From NCBI GenBank assembly GCA_022769485.1, contig JALEJU010000002.1, positions 1-40,264 of the forward strand: a DNA stretch of 40,264 nt, given 5' to 3'. A program made the translations under genes and the position numbers. The notes below the pieces were generated by a model, which had not been told where the DNA came from, searched no databases, and saw nothing but the letters and a program-made list of their open reading frames with translations. The DNA is from Bacillota bacterium. Lineage in GTDB: Bacteria; Bacillota; Clostridia; Peptostreptococcales; Anaerovoracaceae. Below, one piece after another: positions 1 through 8,017 of the stretch; within the stretch, counting starts at the first letter, position 1; the number at the start of each line of letters is the position of its first letter.

Positions 1-1
1 T

Positions 2-550
2 CCTCGGTTGTATGATTTTGCCGCCAGGGTGGGGCTCCGTCGTCGGGAATATCTGCGTCTTTATGGCGACAGTTTGGTCGAGGACGAGTCCGGCTATCCG
101 TGCATTCGTGTCAGAGGTAAGGGGGGTAAGGTTCAGTATCAGCGGATTCTCCCAGCTGATATTCAGTTTGTCTGCAGTTATTTCACGGATAAGGATGCCA
201 ATGAGTGCATCTTTGACCGAAAAGAGCTCACGAACAAGATAGACCTACACCACCTCCGCGCATCCCAGGCCAAGCGAGCCTATCTGCATTACCTGGACGC
301 CATCCGTGCCCCGGCGTTTAAGGCACAGCTGATTCGCGAGCTGGAAGCGCGCTTCGAGGCCAACGGTAGAAAGTTGAATCACGATCAGATAGATGGAAAA
401 TACTATCTGCGCGGTCTCAACCGCAAGTTTGCGCGGGAACACAATCTTCCCATCGCGTACAACCGACTGGCCCTCATGGCTGTGAGCGTCTTCCATCTGT
501 CACACTGGCGTTTAGATGTTACGGTCTGCAACTACATGCTGGCGGTCTGA
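2..550 (+). CDS. Tyrosine recombinase (phage-type integrase), catalytic domain, 5' end outside the window
   Basis: The reading frame is open to the left edge, so only the C-terminal part is present; the TTG at 8 is just the first possible start inside the window. The visible 180 residues carry the signature of a tyrosine recombinase catalytic domain: an Arg-containing helix (VGLRRREYL, like the usual TGLRxSE), a Lys in the following beta hairpin (VRGKGGKVQ), an HxLR box (LHHLRAS), and near the C-terminus LSHWRLDVTVCNYM, which matches the LGHxxxxTTxxYx region with the nucleophilic Tyr. Such enzymes cut and rejoin DNA at att or res sites. It lies on the same strand as the large serine recombinase and inside the element that interrupts sigK. 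Whether it serves the element, resolves dimers, or is a relic cannot be told here. Confidence 0.72.
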   Translation, partial: PRLYDFAARVGLRRREYLRLYGDSLVEDESGYPCIRVRGKGGKVQYQRILPADIQFVCSYFTDKDANECIFDRKELTNKIDLHHLRASQAKRAYLHYLDAIRAPAFKAQLIRELEARFEANGRKLNHDQIDGKYYLRGLNRKFAREHNLPIAYNRLALMAVSVFHLSHWRLDVTVCNYMLAV

Positions 551-591
551 TTCCTGGCAAGCATCTGCAAATGTTTTTTCTGGAGCACGCT

Positions 592-619
592 TTCACATCT
601 CGTTCTCTTGAGTTATAAT
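592..619 (+). promoter_or_regulatory. Putative sigma-A type promoter of the serine recombinase
   Basis: TTCACA at 592-597 and TATAAT at 614-619 are separated by 16 bp. A strong ribosome binding site (AGGAGG, 642-647) sits 7 bp before the ATG at 655. If the recombinase is a skin-type excisase one would expect a mother-cell (sigma-E) promoter; I could not place a convincing one, so the timing of expression is open. Confidence 0.45.
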
Positions 620-654
620 ATCTGTATTAACATCACATATGAGGAGGGCGCAGC

Positions 655-2451
655 ATGAAAGCAGCGGAGAAAGCCCAATATGTTATCTATTCCCGCAAGT
701 CCAGATTTACCGGCAAGGGCGAGAGTATTGAAAATCAAATCGAACTGTGCCGCCAGTACATTGCGGTAAATTTTGGTCAGGAGGCCGCCGATCAGGCACT
801 GGTCTACGAGGACGAGGGCTTTTCCGGCGGAAATCTGGAGCGACCGCAGTTCAAGAAAATGATGCAAGATTCCCGGCAGCAGCAGTTTGCCGCCATCGTG
901 GTCTACCGTTTGGACCGGATCAGCCGTAATATCGGCGACTTTGCCAATTTGATTCAGGACCTGAATGACCGGCACATTGAGTTCGTCTCTATTCGGGAAC
1001 GATTTGATACATCGTCATCCATGGGGCGTGCCATGATGTTCATAGCCTCTGTGTTCTCTCAGCTGGAGCGGGAAACCATTGCGGAACGCATTCGGGACAA
1101 TATGCACGAGCTGGCCAAGACCGGACGCTGGCTGGGCGGAAATACTCCCACCGGCTATGCATCCGAGAGCGCTTCCAATGTTTCGGTGGATGGTAAGGTG
1201 CGCAAGGCGTGTTTCTTGAAGGTCATCCCTGAGGAGATCAGCCTTGTGCAGCTGATTTTTGAGAAATTTTTCGAAACGGGCTCTCTGACCAAGACGGAAG
1301 CATTTCTGCTGGAAAAGCGCTATACCACAAAGCGGGGGAAACAGTTTACCCGCTTTGCCATCAAAAATATTTTGACCAACCCGGTCTACATGATCGCCGA
1401 TGAGGCCGCCTATGATTATCTGATGGAGAACAAGGCCGATCTCTACTCGGAGAAAAGCGACTTTGATGGTGAACACGGAATCATGGCGTACAACCGAACC
1501 GAGCAGCGCCCCGGAAAGGCAAATCAGATCCGCCCCATGGAAGAGTGGATCGTATCGGTAGGCAAGCATCAGGGTATCATTCCCGGCGAGCGTTGGATAC
1601 AGGTGCAGACCATGCTGGATGCGAACAAGTCCAAAAGCTACCGCAGACCCCGCAGCAATGTGGCGCTCCTGTCCGGGCTTCTGCGCTGCGGCGATTGCGG
1701 CGATTACATGCGCCCCAAGCTGACCAACCGCAAAACAGCGGAGGGAGACGAAATTTATACCTACCTGTGCTCCACTAAAGAACACAGCAAGGGCGCCTGC
1801 TGCCACATCAAAAACGCAAACGGCAATACGCTGGATGCGAAGATCATTGCCGAAATCAAAAAGCTGGCAGAGGACAAGGAAATGCTAGTAACCATGCTGA
1901 CCAAGACGAAAAAAATCATCAGCGGAAATCAGAAAGGTTTTGAAGCGGAAATCGCAAAGCTGAAGGAACAGCTCAGCGAAAACGAAAGCGCCATCAAATC
2001 TCTGGTGGCTGCCGTGGTCAAGGCTCCCGGCTCATCTGCGGAGAAGTACATTATGGAGCAGATCGATGAGCTGCACACGACAGGGGAAGCGTATCGCCGC
2101 CGTCTCGCTGAACTGACGGAGCTGAGCCTTCAGCATCGGCTGGCAAATCAGGAATTTGACTTCTACCGCGAGATGCTGGATTCCTTCGCTGCAAGCATGG
2201 ATGACAGCACCGTGGAGGAAAAACGGCGGCTGCTGCGGGCCATCGTGAAAAAAGTGGTCTGGGACGGCGAAAATGTCTATGTCTACCTGTTTGCCGGTGA
2301 GGGAGAGGCCGATTTGCCTCTCTTTGACGCACCGGAAGTTCCGTTAGGTGAGAATAGCAAACGAGCTCCTTATGCAGCTTCGCAGCAGCCGAAAGATGAA
2401 ATCGGAAGTATCGCTGAACGAGCCTCTTGGCACAGACCGGGACGGAAATGA
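655..2451 (+). CDS. Large serine recombinase (SpoIVCA-like), excisase candidate of the sigK-interrupting element
   Basis: 598 aa, the usual size of large serine recombinases. The N-terminal catalytic domain (about 9-155) has the YSRKS motif with Ser13 as candidate nucleophile, the YRLDRISRN helix and the long E-helix with QLERETIAERI. A recombinase domain follows (about 170-300), then a zinc ribbon with CGDCG and later Cys residues (about 340-385), and a Glu/Lys-rich coiled coil (about 415-510). The family performs directional site-specific integration and excision. The last roughly 34 codons overlap the sigK 3' half in another frame, so the gene runs through the element boundary into host DNA. 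In Bacillus subtilis and Clostridioides difficile the enzyme in this place (SpoIVCA and its homologue) excises the skin element from sigK in the mother cell. The same role here is inferred from position. Confidence 0.9.
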   Translation: MKAAEKAQYVIYSRKSRFTGKGESIENQIELCRQYIAVNFGQEAADQALVYEDEGFSGGNLERPQFKKMMQDSRQQQFAAIVVYRLDRISRNIGDFANLIQDLNDRHIEFVSIRERFDTSSSMGRAMMFIASVFSQLERETIAERIRDNMHELAKTGRWLGGNTPTGYASESASNVSVDGKVRKACFLKVIPEEISLVQLIFEKFFETGSLTKTEAFLLEKRYTTKRGKQFTRFAIKNILTNPVYMIADEAAYDYLMENKADLYSEKSDFDGEHGIMAYNRTEQRPGKANQIRPMEEWIVSVGKHQGIIPGERWIQVQTMLDANKSKSYRRPRSNVALLSGLLRCGDCGDYMRPKLTNRKTAEGDEIYTYLCSTKEHSKGACCHIKNANGNTLDAKIIAEIKKLAEDKEMLVTMLTKTKKIISGNQKGFEAEIAKLKEQLSENESAIKSLVAAVVKAPGSSAEKYIMEQIDELHTTGEAYRRRLAELTELSLQHRLANQEFDFYREMLDSFAASMDDSTVEEKRRLLRAIVKKVVWDGENVYVYLFAGEGEADLPLFDAPEVPLGENSKRAPYAASQQPKDEIGSIAERASWHRPGRK

Positions 2452-2722
2452 AATCAGCTTTAACGACATCCTGGGAACCGACGACGATTTCATTCTGGAG
2501 GACATCGACACCCGAATGCAGACTGCCAGACTCTACCATGCGATTCAGGACACCCTGAGCAGCCGGGAAAAAACGGTCATTCTTCTTCGCTACGGGCTGG
2601 GAAGAGACCGCAGACAGACACAGCGGGAAGTTGCCGCCTCGTTGGGCATCAGCCGCTCTTATGTATCCCGCATCGAAAAAAAAGCTCTGCAAAAGCTTCG
2701 CAAAGCCTTTACAGAGCCGTAA
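2348..2722 (+). CDS. sigK: 3' half of sigK (SpoIIIC-like), late mother-cell sigma factor, split by the adjacent element
   Basis: 124 aa that begin abruptly at the end of sigma region 2 (NELLMQLRSSRK) and continue through regions 3 and 4, ending in a helix-turn-helix (GISRSYVSRIEKKALQKL). The complete SigE in this window (8018-8725) aligns with it from ENEILMYLR onward, so the regions that bind the -10 element and core polymerase are missing. A fragment like this cannot work alone. It is the expected right-hand half of a sigK gene whose left half lies beyond the other end of the element, upstream of the window. The GTG at 2348 is only the first possible start; recognisable homology starts at about 2360, which places the junction there. 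After excision it would be the C-terminal half of sigma-K, which directs coat and late spore genes. The best alternative is a stranded remnant with no partner. Confidence 0.82.
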   Translation: MRIANELLMQLRSSRKMKSEVSLNEPLGTDRDGNEISFNDILGTDDDFILEDIDTRMQTARLYHAIQDTLSSREKTVILLRYGLGRDRRQTQREVAASLGISRSYVSRIEKKALQKLRKAFTEP

Positions 2723-2728
2723 AGCAGC

Positions 2729-2926
2729 TTAAGGAGCTGTTACGCCGCGCAGTCCTTTCCACGGGGTAATCGCCTGCTGCAGCTCCGTAAGATCCGCCGC
2801 GGTTTGAATCTGATACACCCGCACGGCTAAAAACGCAAGAGCTAAACCGAACAGGACGGCCGCATAAACTGCCCGTTTTTTCATCAGGCGTTTATGCCTC
2901 CGTCCCCCGCAAGTAAATTTTTTCAT
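2729..2926 (-). CDS. Small single-pass membrane protein, unknown
   Basis: 65 aa from the ATG at 2926 (GTG at 2935 and ATG at 2884 are also possible; no start has a strong ribosome binding site). A basic N-terminus (RRHKRLMKKR) is followed by one hydrophobic segment (AVYAAVLFGLALAFLAV) and a short soluble tail, suggesting a type II small membrane protein. It converges on the sigK half with only 6 bp between the stop codons. I do not recognise a family. The layout recalls small FtsL/DivIC-like proteins only in a general way. It may be specific to this lineage or may not be translated. Confidence 0.4.
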   Translation of the reverse strand: MKKFTCGGRRHKRLMKKRAVYAAVLFGLALAFLAVRVYQIQTAADLTELQQAITPWKGLRGVTAP

Positions 2927-2935
2927 CTTTTCCAC

Positions 2936-3238
2936 ACTTTCTTACTCAGGCAAAATTTTTTTATCCTCTTAAATTCTCTCCCTTTTCCCGCCGAATTATG
3001 CTAAACTGGATAAAAATATGTATTTTAAAGTAAGCGTCTGCAAAACAGCCCCGTTTTTTGCAAATCGCTGTTTTACCTCATTTCCGAAACCCGAAAAATC
3101 CGGGACGACCGGTACAAAAACATTCTGCCGCGGCAGACAGGCAAAATAACAGCCCTCGCCATGAGTAGGATTTCGCCGCAATCCCGCGGTACGGGGAAAT
3201 ATTTACATGCAGACTGAATTCACAGAAAGGAGCCGACT
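2936..3238. other. Gap of about 300 bp without a supported gene
   Basis: An open frame on the minus strand (2996-3181) has no ribosome binding site and no recognisable sequence. The stretch holds an 8-bp inverted repeat (AAAACAGC at 3042-3049 with GCTGTTTT at 3067-3074). An AAAGGAG ribosome binding site for the next gene starts near 3226. I see no clear promoter. Confidence 0.4.
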
Positions 3239-4483
3239 ATGGCAACCGTAAGACCCTTTGCCGCAATCAGACCGGCAAAACAATACGCAAAACAGATGAT
3301 TTCCCTTCCCTACGATGTAATGAACAGGGAAGAAGCCGCAGCTATGGCGGAAGGAAACCCAAACAGTTTTCTCCATATCTGCCGGGCGGAAATCGACCTT
3401 CCCGATGAAGAAAACCCTTATGCGGAATGCGTTTACGAAAAGGCAAAATCCAACATTGCCGATTATCTGGCACAAGGCGTTCTCCGCCGGGACGAAAAGC
3501 CCATGCTTTACATTTACCGCCAGAAAATGGACGGCCGAATCCAGACCGGAATCGTAGGCTGCGTTTCCGTTGACGAATATTTGAACAACACCATTAAAAA
3601 ACATGAATTTACCCGGGTAGAAAAGGAATTGGATCGAATCCGCCACTTCGACACCTGCAATGCCAATACCGAACCGGTCTTTCTGACCTATCGGGATCGT
3701 CCGGAACTGCGGGCGCTGATTGCCCAATGGGCGGAGACTCATACTCCCGATTACGATCTGACCGCCTCCGACGGCATCGGCCATACCCTGTGGGCAATCG
3801 ATGACGACGATGTGATCGCAGCGCTGGTAAACGCGTTTGACACAATTCCCGCTCTTTATATCGCAGACGGACACCACCGTTCCGCTTCCGCAGCTAAAGT
3901 CGGTATAAAACGCAGAGAAGAACATCCCGACTATACCGGGGATGAAGAATTCAACTACTTTATGGCCGTTATCTTTCCCGATGAAGATCTCCGGATTTTC
4001 GACTACAATCGCGTGGTAAAAGATTTAAACGGGTTGACAGAAGAAGAATTTTTAGCAAAAATACGAGAGAACTTCATCGTAGAGAAGAAAAGTGCAAAAG
4101 GAACGCCCTATGTTCCCGAAGCAAAGCATGATTTCGCAATGTTCCTGGGTGGGAACTGGTACAAGCTTACCGCCAAACCGGAAATCGTTCCCGACCATGT
4201 AATCGACGGTCTGGACGTCTCCATTCTGCAAGCCAATATTCTGGCTCCTGTTTTAAACATCCAGGATCCCCGCACGGATAAACGGATCGACTTTGTGGGC
4301 GGCATCCGCGGTCTCGGGGAATTAGAGCGCCGGGTTGATAAGGATATGACCGTAGCATTTGCCCTTTATCCCGTTTCCATTGCGGATCTTTTGGCCGTAT
4401 CCGATCAAAATCTGGTTATGCCGCCGAAATCCACATGGTTCGAGCCGAAACTGGGAAGCGGCTTATTCCTCCACGAACTCTAA
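3239..4483 (+). CDS. DUF1015 family protein
   Basis: 414 aa, full length for the DUF1015 family (proteins once described as SerB/serine-metabolism associated, of unproven activity). The N-terminus has the family's opening (RPFAAIRPAKQYAKQMISLPYDVMNREEA). The centre has the family hallmark IADGHHRSASA (about 206-216), followed by FNYFMAVIFPDEDLRIFDYNRVV. No signal peptide or membrane segment is visible, so it should be cytoplasmic. It has its own AAAGGAG ribosome binding site and a strong terminator downstream, and appears monocistronic. In many Clostridia such genes lie beside serine biosynthesis genes; that neighbour is absent here, so I give no function. The His-rich motif suggests a catalytic or metal site, which is inference. 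Confidence 0.88.
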   Translation: MATVRPFAAIRPAKQYAKQMISLPYDVMNREEAAAMAEGNPNSFLHICRAEIDLPDEENPYAECVYEKAKSNIADYLAQGVLRRDEKPMLYIYRQKMDGRIQTGIVGCVSVDEYLNNTIKKHEFTRVEKELDRIRHFDTCNANTEPVFLTYRDRPELRALIAQWAETHTPDYDLTASDGIGHTLWAIDDDDVIAALVNAFDTIPALYIADGHHRSASAAKVGIKRREEHPDYTGDEEFNYFMAVIFPDEDLRIFDYNRVVKDLNGLTEEEFLAKIRENFIVEKKSAKGTPYVPEAKHDFAMFLGGNWYKLTAKPEIVPDHVIDGLDVSILQANILAPVLNIQDPRTDKRIDFVGGIRGLGELERRVDKDMTVAFALYPVSIADLLAVSDQNLVMPPKSTWFEPKLGSGLFLHEL

Positions 4484-4508
4484 AAACAAATCTCCGCAAA
4501 AAATACAG

Positions 4509-4544
4509 CAGCGTGACCCATAGCGTCACGCTGTTTCTGTTTTT
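4509..4544. terminator. Bidirectional intrinsic terminator between the DUF1015 gene and cmk
   Basis: A 9-bp perfect stem (CAGCGTGAC at 4509-4517, GTCACGCTG at 4525-4533) with a 7-nt loop is followed by TTTCTGTTTTT. On the other strand the stem is followed by the complement of the A-rich 4496-4505, so it can stop both convergent transcripts. Confidence 0.85.
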
Positions 4545-4555
4545 ATAATCGTTTT

Positions 4556-5221
4556 CTATTCTGTTTTTTCGTTTTTGACCACATCAAGAATATATTCCGC
4601 CACCTGATCCTGCCCCATTTCCGTGGAATCCACCTCCACAGCGTCTTCTGCCTTTCGCAGAGGATTTAAAGCCCGGTGGCTGTCGTTATAATCCCGCTTT
4701 TCAATATCCGACGCAACCGTCTCCAACGAGATATCCTGCCCCTTTGTCCTAAGCTCCAGCCAGCGGCGGCGAGCCCGCTCCGGTACGGACGCCGTAAGGA
4801 AAAATTTATATTCCGCATCCGGAAACACATTCGTGCCGATATCTCTGCCGTCCATAATCACGCTTTTGCTGCGCCCCAGTTCTCTTTGAATCGCTACCAG
4901 CTTTTCACGAACCTCCGGCACAGCAGACGCGTCGGAAGCCATCTTCGCGATTTCCGGCGTGCGGATTTTTCCGCTTATATTTTCGCCGTCTAAAAGCGTA
5001 TCGCAGCCGGAAACATCGATTTCCGTATGCGCCAGCATCTCTTTTAAAGCATCCCGATCTTCCGCCGAAATTCCTTCCCGTATCATCTTATATGCAACAG
5101 CCCGATACATGGCGCCGGTGTCGATATAATCGATACCCAAAGCTTTCGCAACCTGCCTGGCTACCGTGCTTTTCCCCGCTCCCGAAGGGCCGTCAACCGC
5201 AATCCGCAGAATCCTGCTCAT
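4556..5221 (-). CDS. cmk: Cytidylate kinase (CMP/dCMP kinase)
   Basis: 221 aa, the usual bacterial length. The P-loop GPSGAGKS (12-19) is followed by the family motif [13 protein letters not shown] (36-48), the [23 protein letters not shown] block (about 122-144) and the RRWLEL lid region. The enzyme phosphorylates CMP and dCMP with ATP in pyrimidine nucleotide recycling. The ATG overlaps the nrdR stop by 4 nt (ATGA), so the two are translationally coupled. It is the last gene of the minus-strand run coming from the sporulation block, and ends at the shared terminator at 4509-4544. Confidence 0.97.
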   Translation of the reverse strand: MSRILRIAVDGPSGAGKSTVARQVAKALGIDYIDTGAMYRAVAYKMIREGISAEDRDALKEMLAHTEIDVSGCDTLLDGENISGKIRTPEIAKMASDASAVPEVREKLVAIQRELGRSKSVIMDGRDIGTNVFPDAEYKFFLTASVPERARRRWLELRTKGQDISLETVASDIEKRDYNDSHRALNPLRKAEDAVEVDSTEMGQDQVAEYILDVVKNEKTE

Positions 5222-5688
5222 TTCTTTTTATCCTTTCCGTCATGCAGCAGTTTTTCGATTTCCGCCACAAATGTATTGATATCTTTAAACTGCCTGTAAA
5301 CCGAAGCGAAGCGAACATAAGCCACCTCGTCCAATTCCTTCAGATGCTCCATGATCAGCTCGCCGATGAACTTGCTTTCTACCTCTTTTTCCATCATATT
5401 GTTCAGCCCGCGCTCGATTTCATCCACGATGGCCTCTAAATCCGCCAGAGCCACAGGCCGCTTCTCACAGGCCTTAATCATACCCGACAGAACCTTGTTA
5501 CGGTCGAATACCTCTCTGCTGCCGTCTTTTTTAATCACCATGAGAAACATTTCTTCCACTTTCTCGTATGTAGTAAACCGTTTCCCGCAGCGATCGCATT
5601 CCCGCCGCCGCCGAATGGCATGGCCTTCTTCCGTAGGTCTGGAGTCGATGACTCTGGTATCGCTTGTTTCACAAAACGGGCATTTCAT
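5218..5688 (-). CDS. nrdR: Transcriptional repressor NrdR
   Basis: 156 aa. The N-terminal zinc ribbon has Cys3/Cys6 (MKCPFC) and Cys31/Cys34 (CDRCGKRF), and the C-terminal part is an ATP-cone domain (about 45-140, starting [15 protein letters not shown]). NrdR senses ATP and dATP and represses ribonucleotide reductase genes. I chose the ATG at 5688 because MKCPFC is the invariant family start; the frame stays open to 5721 but has no better ribosome binding site. It couples to cmk through a 4-nt overlap. No NrdR boxes or nrd genes lie in the window, so its targets are elsewhere. Confidence 0.96.
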   Translation of the reverse strand: MKCPFCETSDTRVIDSRPTEEGHAIRRRRECDRCGKRFTTYEKVEEMFLMVIKKDGSREVFDRNKVLSGMIKACEKRPVALADLEAIVDEIERGLNNMMEKEVESKFIGELIMEHLKELDEVAYVRFASVYRQFKDINTFVAEIEKLLHDGKDKKK

Positions 5689-5769
5689 AGCCGATCCCTC
5701 TCTTATCTGTATATTCCGCAATGTACTAATCGTATGTTTTTCTTTTCTAATTTTACTACATCTTGTGGT

Positions 5770-6075
5770 TTATGCAAGAGATTCCGAAATTTTTTCCTCT
5801 TTCTTTTCACTTCTCTCGTAGCTGAATTCCCGACTGACGCTGCCGGGGATCTCCGCCAGAACCACATCGTCCCCAATCCTGCGGATGTTTTTCCACGGAA
5901 TAACCCGATCCTCTTCCTTGCCGAAAAGACCAAACAGCCCGCGTTTTCCGAAAATCACGATCCCCTCTACCGTTCCCTTTTCCAGATTGATTTCAATATC
6001 GTCTACAAACCCCATGCTCCGGCCGTCATAAATATTTATGACCTCCTTGTCCCGAATATCCGCTGTATTTATCAT
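5770..6075 (-). CDS. YlmC/YmxH family sporulation-associated PRC-barrel protein
   Basis: 101 aa. The first 80 residues form a PRC-barrel: IRDKEVINIYDGRSMGFVDDIEINLEKG, then GIVIFGKRGLFGLFGKEEDRVIPWKNIRRIGDDVVL. This pattern defines the YlmC/YmxH proteins of spore formers. The C-terminal 15 residues are charged. A GGAGGTGAGG ribosome binding site precedes the ATG. In many Clostridia the gene sits, as here, among spoIIGA-sigE-sigG, nrdR and pgeF (ylmD). The molecular role is unknown; the family is tied to sporulation by distribution and regulation. Confidence 0.9.
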   Translation of the reverse strand: MINTADIRDKEVINIYDGRSMGFVDDIEINLEKGTVEGIVIFGKRGLFGLFGKEEDRVIPWKNIRRIGDDVVLAEIPGSVSREFSYERSEKKEEKISESLA

Positions 6076-6181
6076 ACGTTCCTCACCTCCGCGCCTCTTC
6101 TTACTCCATCCTATTCATAAGCAGGTGCGTTCATGACCGTAAAAACAAATGAACGGCACACGTCAAACGCATAATTTTGTT

Positions 6182-6214
6182 TACAAAAGAAAGCCCCGGC
6201 ACCCACTGGCCGGG
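6182..6214 (-). terminator. Intrinsic terminator after pgeF
   Basis: On the minus strand a 6-bp GC stem (CCCGGC/GCCGGG, 6195-6200 with 6209-6214, 8-nt loop) is followed by GCTTTCTTTTGT. It lies 50 bp past the pgeF stop and separates pgeF from ylmC. Confidence 0.7.
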
Positions 6215-6262
6215 ACATCCCGTTCCGCCCGAAGCTTCCCGGGCACAGCGCAATATTCCATG

Positions 6263-7042
6263 CTATCTTTCTGTCAGGCAAAGCCCCGCGCCCATTCGAA
6301 GCCGCGTACCCTTCTCCCGCCGGTAAGAACAAAAATCCGTGTTGCAGCAGGTACAGAAGGGGCTGATTTCAATAGAATTCACGCCGATTTCCCACAGCTG
6401 CCGTTTATTGATTCCTTTTAAATCCAGATACAAGGAGCCGTTCCGCCGCTCCGCAAACTCATCAGTCCAATCAAATTTTTGCAGGAATGCCTCCCGCACC
6501 TCTTCTCCGGTTTCAAAACAGCACTTGCTTATCCCCGGTCCGATCCATGCGCACACATCCTCCGGCCGGCTTCCGAACACGGTTTCCATCTTCCGAACCG
6601 CCTTCCGGCCGATCCCCTGCGCCGTCCCCCTCCAGCCCGCGTGCACGGTACCGATAACCCGCCGCACGGGGTCGTACAGGCAGACCGGTATGCAGTCCGC
6701 GTGGACCGTAGTCAAAAGTACCCCGGGCAGATCGGTTATAACCGCGTCGCAGGAGGGTATCCGCAGTCCTGAAACTGTCAGGCCGTCCCTTTGAATTTCC
6801 ATTCTGTACCCGCTGCCGTTTTCATCTGTCAAAAAACCGTTCTCATTCTTTTGAATGACTGCTGCCGTATCTCCATGCACCTGTTCCGGCCAAATCAAAT
6901 GCACATCATGCAGCCCTAATTCATCCAGAACCGTCCGGTTATAATACGGACTCCGGGGACTGCATCCTGCGGCGGTAGAAAAAAAACCTGTAACACCCGG
7001 TTTCGTTTCGAAGACCGGAAGATATAAATTTTCCAAAATCAC
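6263..7042 (-). CDS. pgeF: Peptidoglycan editing factor PgeF (YlmD/YfiH, purine nucleosidase/laccase-fold family)
   Basis: 259 aa. The Cys/His metal-site motifs of this family are present: TVHADCIPVCLYDP (about 111-124) and IGTVHAGWRGTAQGI (about 129-143), with the earlier WPEQVHGD supplying a further His. Members act as cytoplasmic purine nucleoside phosphorylases/deaminases in some bacteria; in E. coli YfiH corrects misincorporated L-Ser in peptidoglycan precursors. The first codon is GTG at 7042, very close to the ribosome binding site (AAGGGGG); a TTG at 7036 would give a better 8-nt spacing. It lies 66 bp downstream of sigG and ends in its own terminator. Confidence 0.93.
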   Translation of the reverse strand: MILENLYLPVFETKPGVTGFFSTAAGCSPRSPYYNRTVLDELGLHDVHLIWPEQVHGDTAAVIQKNENGFLTDENGSGYRMEIQRDGLTVSGLRIPSCDAVITDLPGVLLTTVHADCIPVCLYDPVRRVIGTVHAGWRGTAQGIGRKAVRKMETVFGSRPEDVCAWIGPGISKCCFETGEEVREAFLQKFDWTDEFAERRNGSLYLDLKGINKRQLWEIGVNSIEISPFCTCCNTDFCSYRREKGTRLRMGAGLCLTER

Positions 7043-7108
7043 ATCCCCCTTTTTATCGCCCTCTCACTCTACCCTAATTTTTTTCGCTTGACAAGACCTG
7101 CAAACCGC

Positions 7109-7879
7109 CTACACGTATTTCCGCATGGCCTTTAACGCATTTTTTTCCAACCGGGAAACCTGAGCCTGTGAAATTCCGATTTCCTCTGCAACCTCCATCT
7201 GCGTCCTCCCCTCGAAAAACCGCATCCCTAAAATATGCTGCTCCCTGGGGGATAACTTACTCATAGCCTCCGACAGCGAAATATGCTCCATCCATTTTTC
7301 ATCGGTATTTTTTGTATCCTTGACCTGATCCATTACATAAAGAGAATCGTTATCATCGTGGAACACCGGTTCAAACAGAGAAACCGGCTCCTGAATTGCG
7401 TCCAGAGCCAGTACGATTTCCTCCCCCGGCAAATCCAGCGCTTTTGACAGTTCTTCTATGGTAGCCTCTCTTTGATGTTCATGCAGGAACCGTTCCTTTA
7501 CCTGCATTGCCCGATAAGCGATATCCCGAAGAGACCGGCTGACCCGAATAGGATTGTTATCCCGCAGATAACGCCGTACCTCCCCTATGATCATCGGCAC
7601 CGCATATGTGGAAAATTTTACATTATGCGATGTGTCGAAATTGTCCAGAGCCTTGATTAAGCCGATACACCCCACCTGAAACAGATCATCCGGATTTTCC
7701 CCCCGATTGCTGAATCTCTGAATAACCGACAATACCAGCCGCAGATTTCCTTTGATAAACTCCTCCCGAACCGCCTTGTCTCCGGCCTTGATCTGTTCGA
7801 TCATCGCCTTCATCTCTGCGTCCTTATACACAGGCAGTTTTGCGGTATTTACACCGCAGATTTCCACCTTTGCTGCCAT
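7109..7879 (-). CDS. sigG: RNA polymerase sigma-G factor (late forespore)
   Basis: 256 aa. The N-terminal KVEICGVNTAKLPV is the sigma-G hallmark that also contacts the anti-sigma factor SpoIIAB. Region 2 follows (EFIKGNLRLVLSVIQRFSNRGENPDDLFQVGCIGLIKALDNFD), then region 3 and region 4 with the helix-turn-helix GISQAQVSRLEKNALKAMRKYV. Sigma-G drives late forespore genes such as the SASPs. Start at the ATG with an AAGGA site 8 nt upstream. It lies 138 bp downstream of sigE, the normal order in spore formers, and could be read from the spoIIG promoter and from its own. I could not identify a clear sigma-F/sigma-G promoter in that gap. Confidence 0.97.
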   Translation of the reverse strand: MAAKVEICGVNTAKLPVYKDAEMKAMIEQIKAGDKAVREEFIKGNLRLVLSVIQRFSNRGENPDDLFQVGCIGLIKALDNFDTSHNVKFSTYAVPMIIGEVRRYLRDNNPIRVSRSLRDIAYRAMQVKERFLHEHQREATIEELSKALDLPGEEIVLALDAIQEPVSLFEPVFHDDNDSLYVMDQVKDTKNTDEKWMEHISLSEAMSKLSPREQHILGMRFFEGRTQMEVAEEIGISQAQVSRLEKNALKAMRKYV

Positions 7880-8017
7880 ACATTCCTTCCCCGCTTTCCG
7901 CTTGCCCCCTTCAGCAGATACTCGTTCGTCTCTTCTTATTTATGTACGCGGTCAGTCGGTTTCATACAGCGAAAATCCATCTTTGCCCGACGGGTGGAAA
8001 ACTTTTTTTCATACAGC

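Noticed and set aside
1015..1806. A 263-codon frame antisense to the serine recombinase
   Set aside because: Shadow of the recombinase gene; no start site and no homology.
2725..2739. Possible sigK terminator CAGCT-TAAGG-AGCTG
   Set aside because: Only five base pairs and no T-run on either strand.
2996..3181. A 61-codon minus-strand frame in the gap before the DUF1015 gene
   Set aside because: No ribosome binding site, no hydrophobic or domain pattern, and irregular composition.
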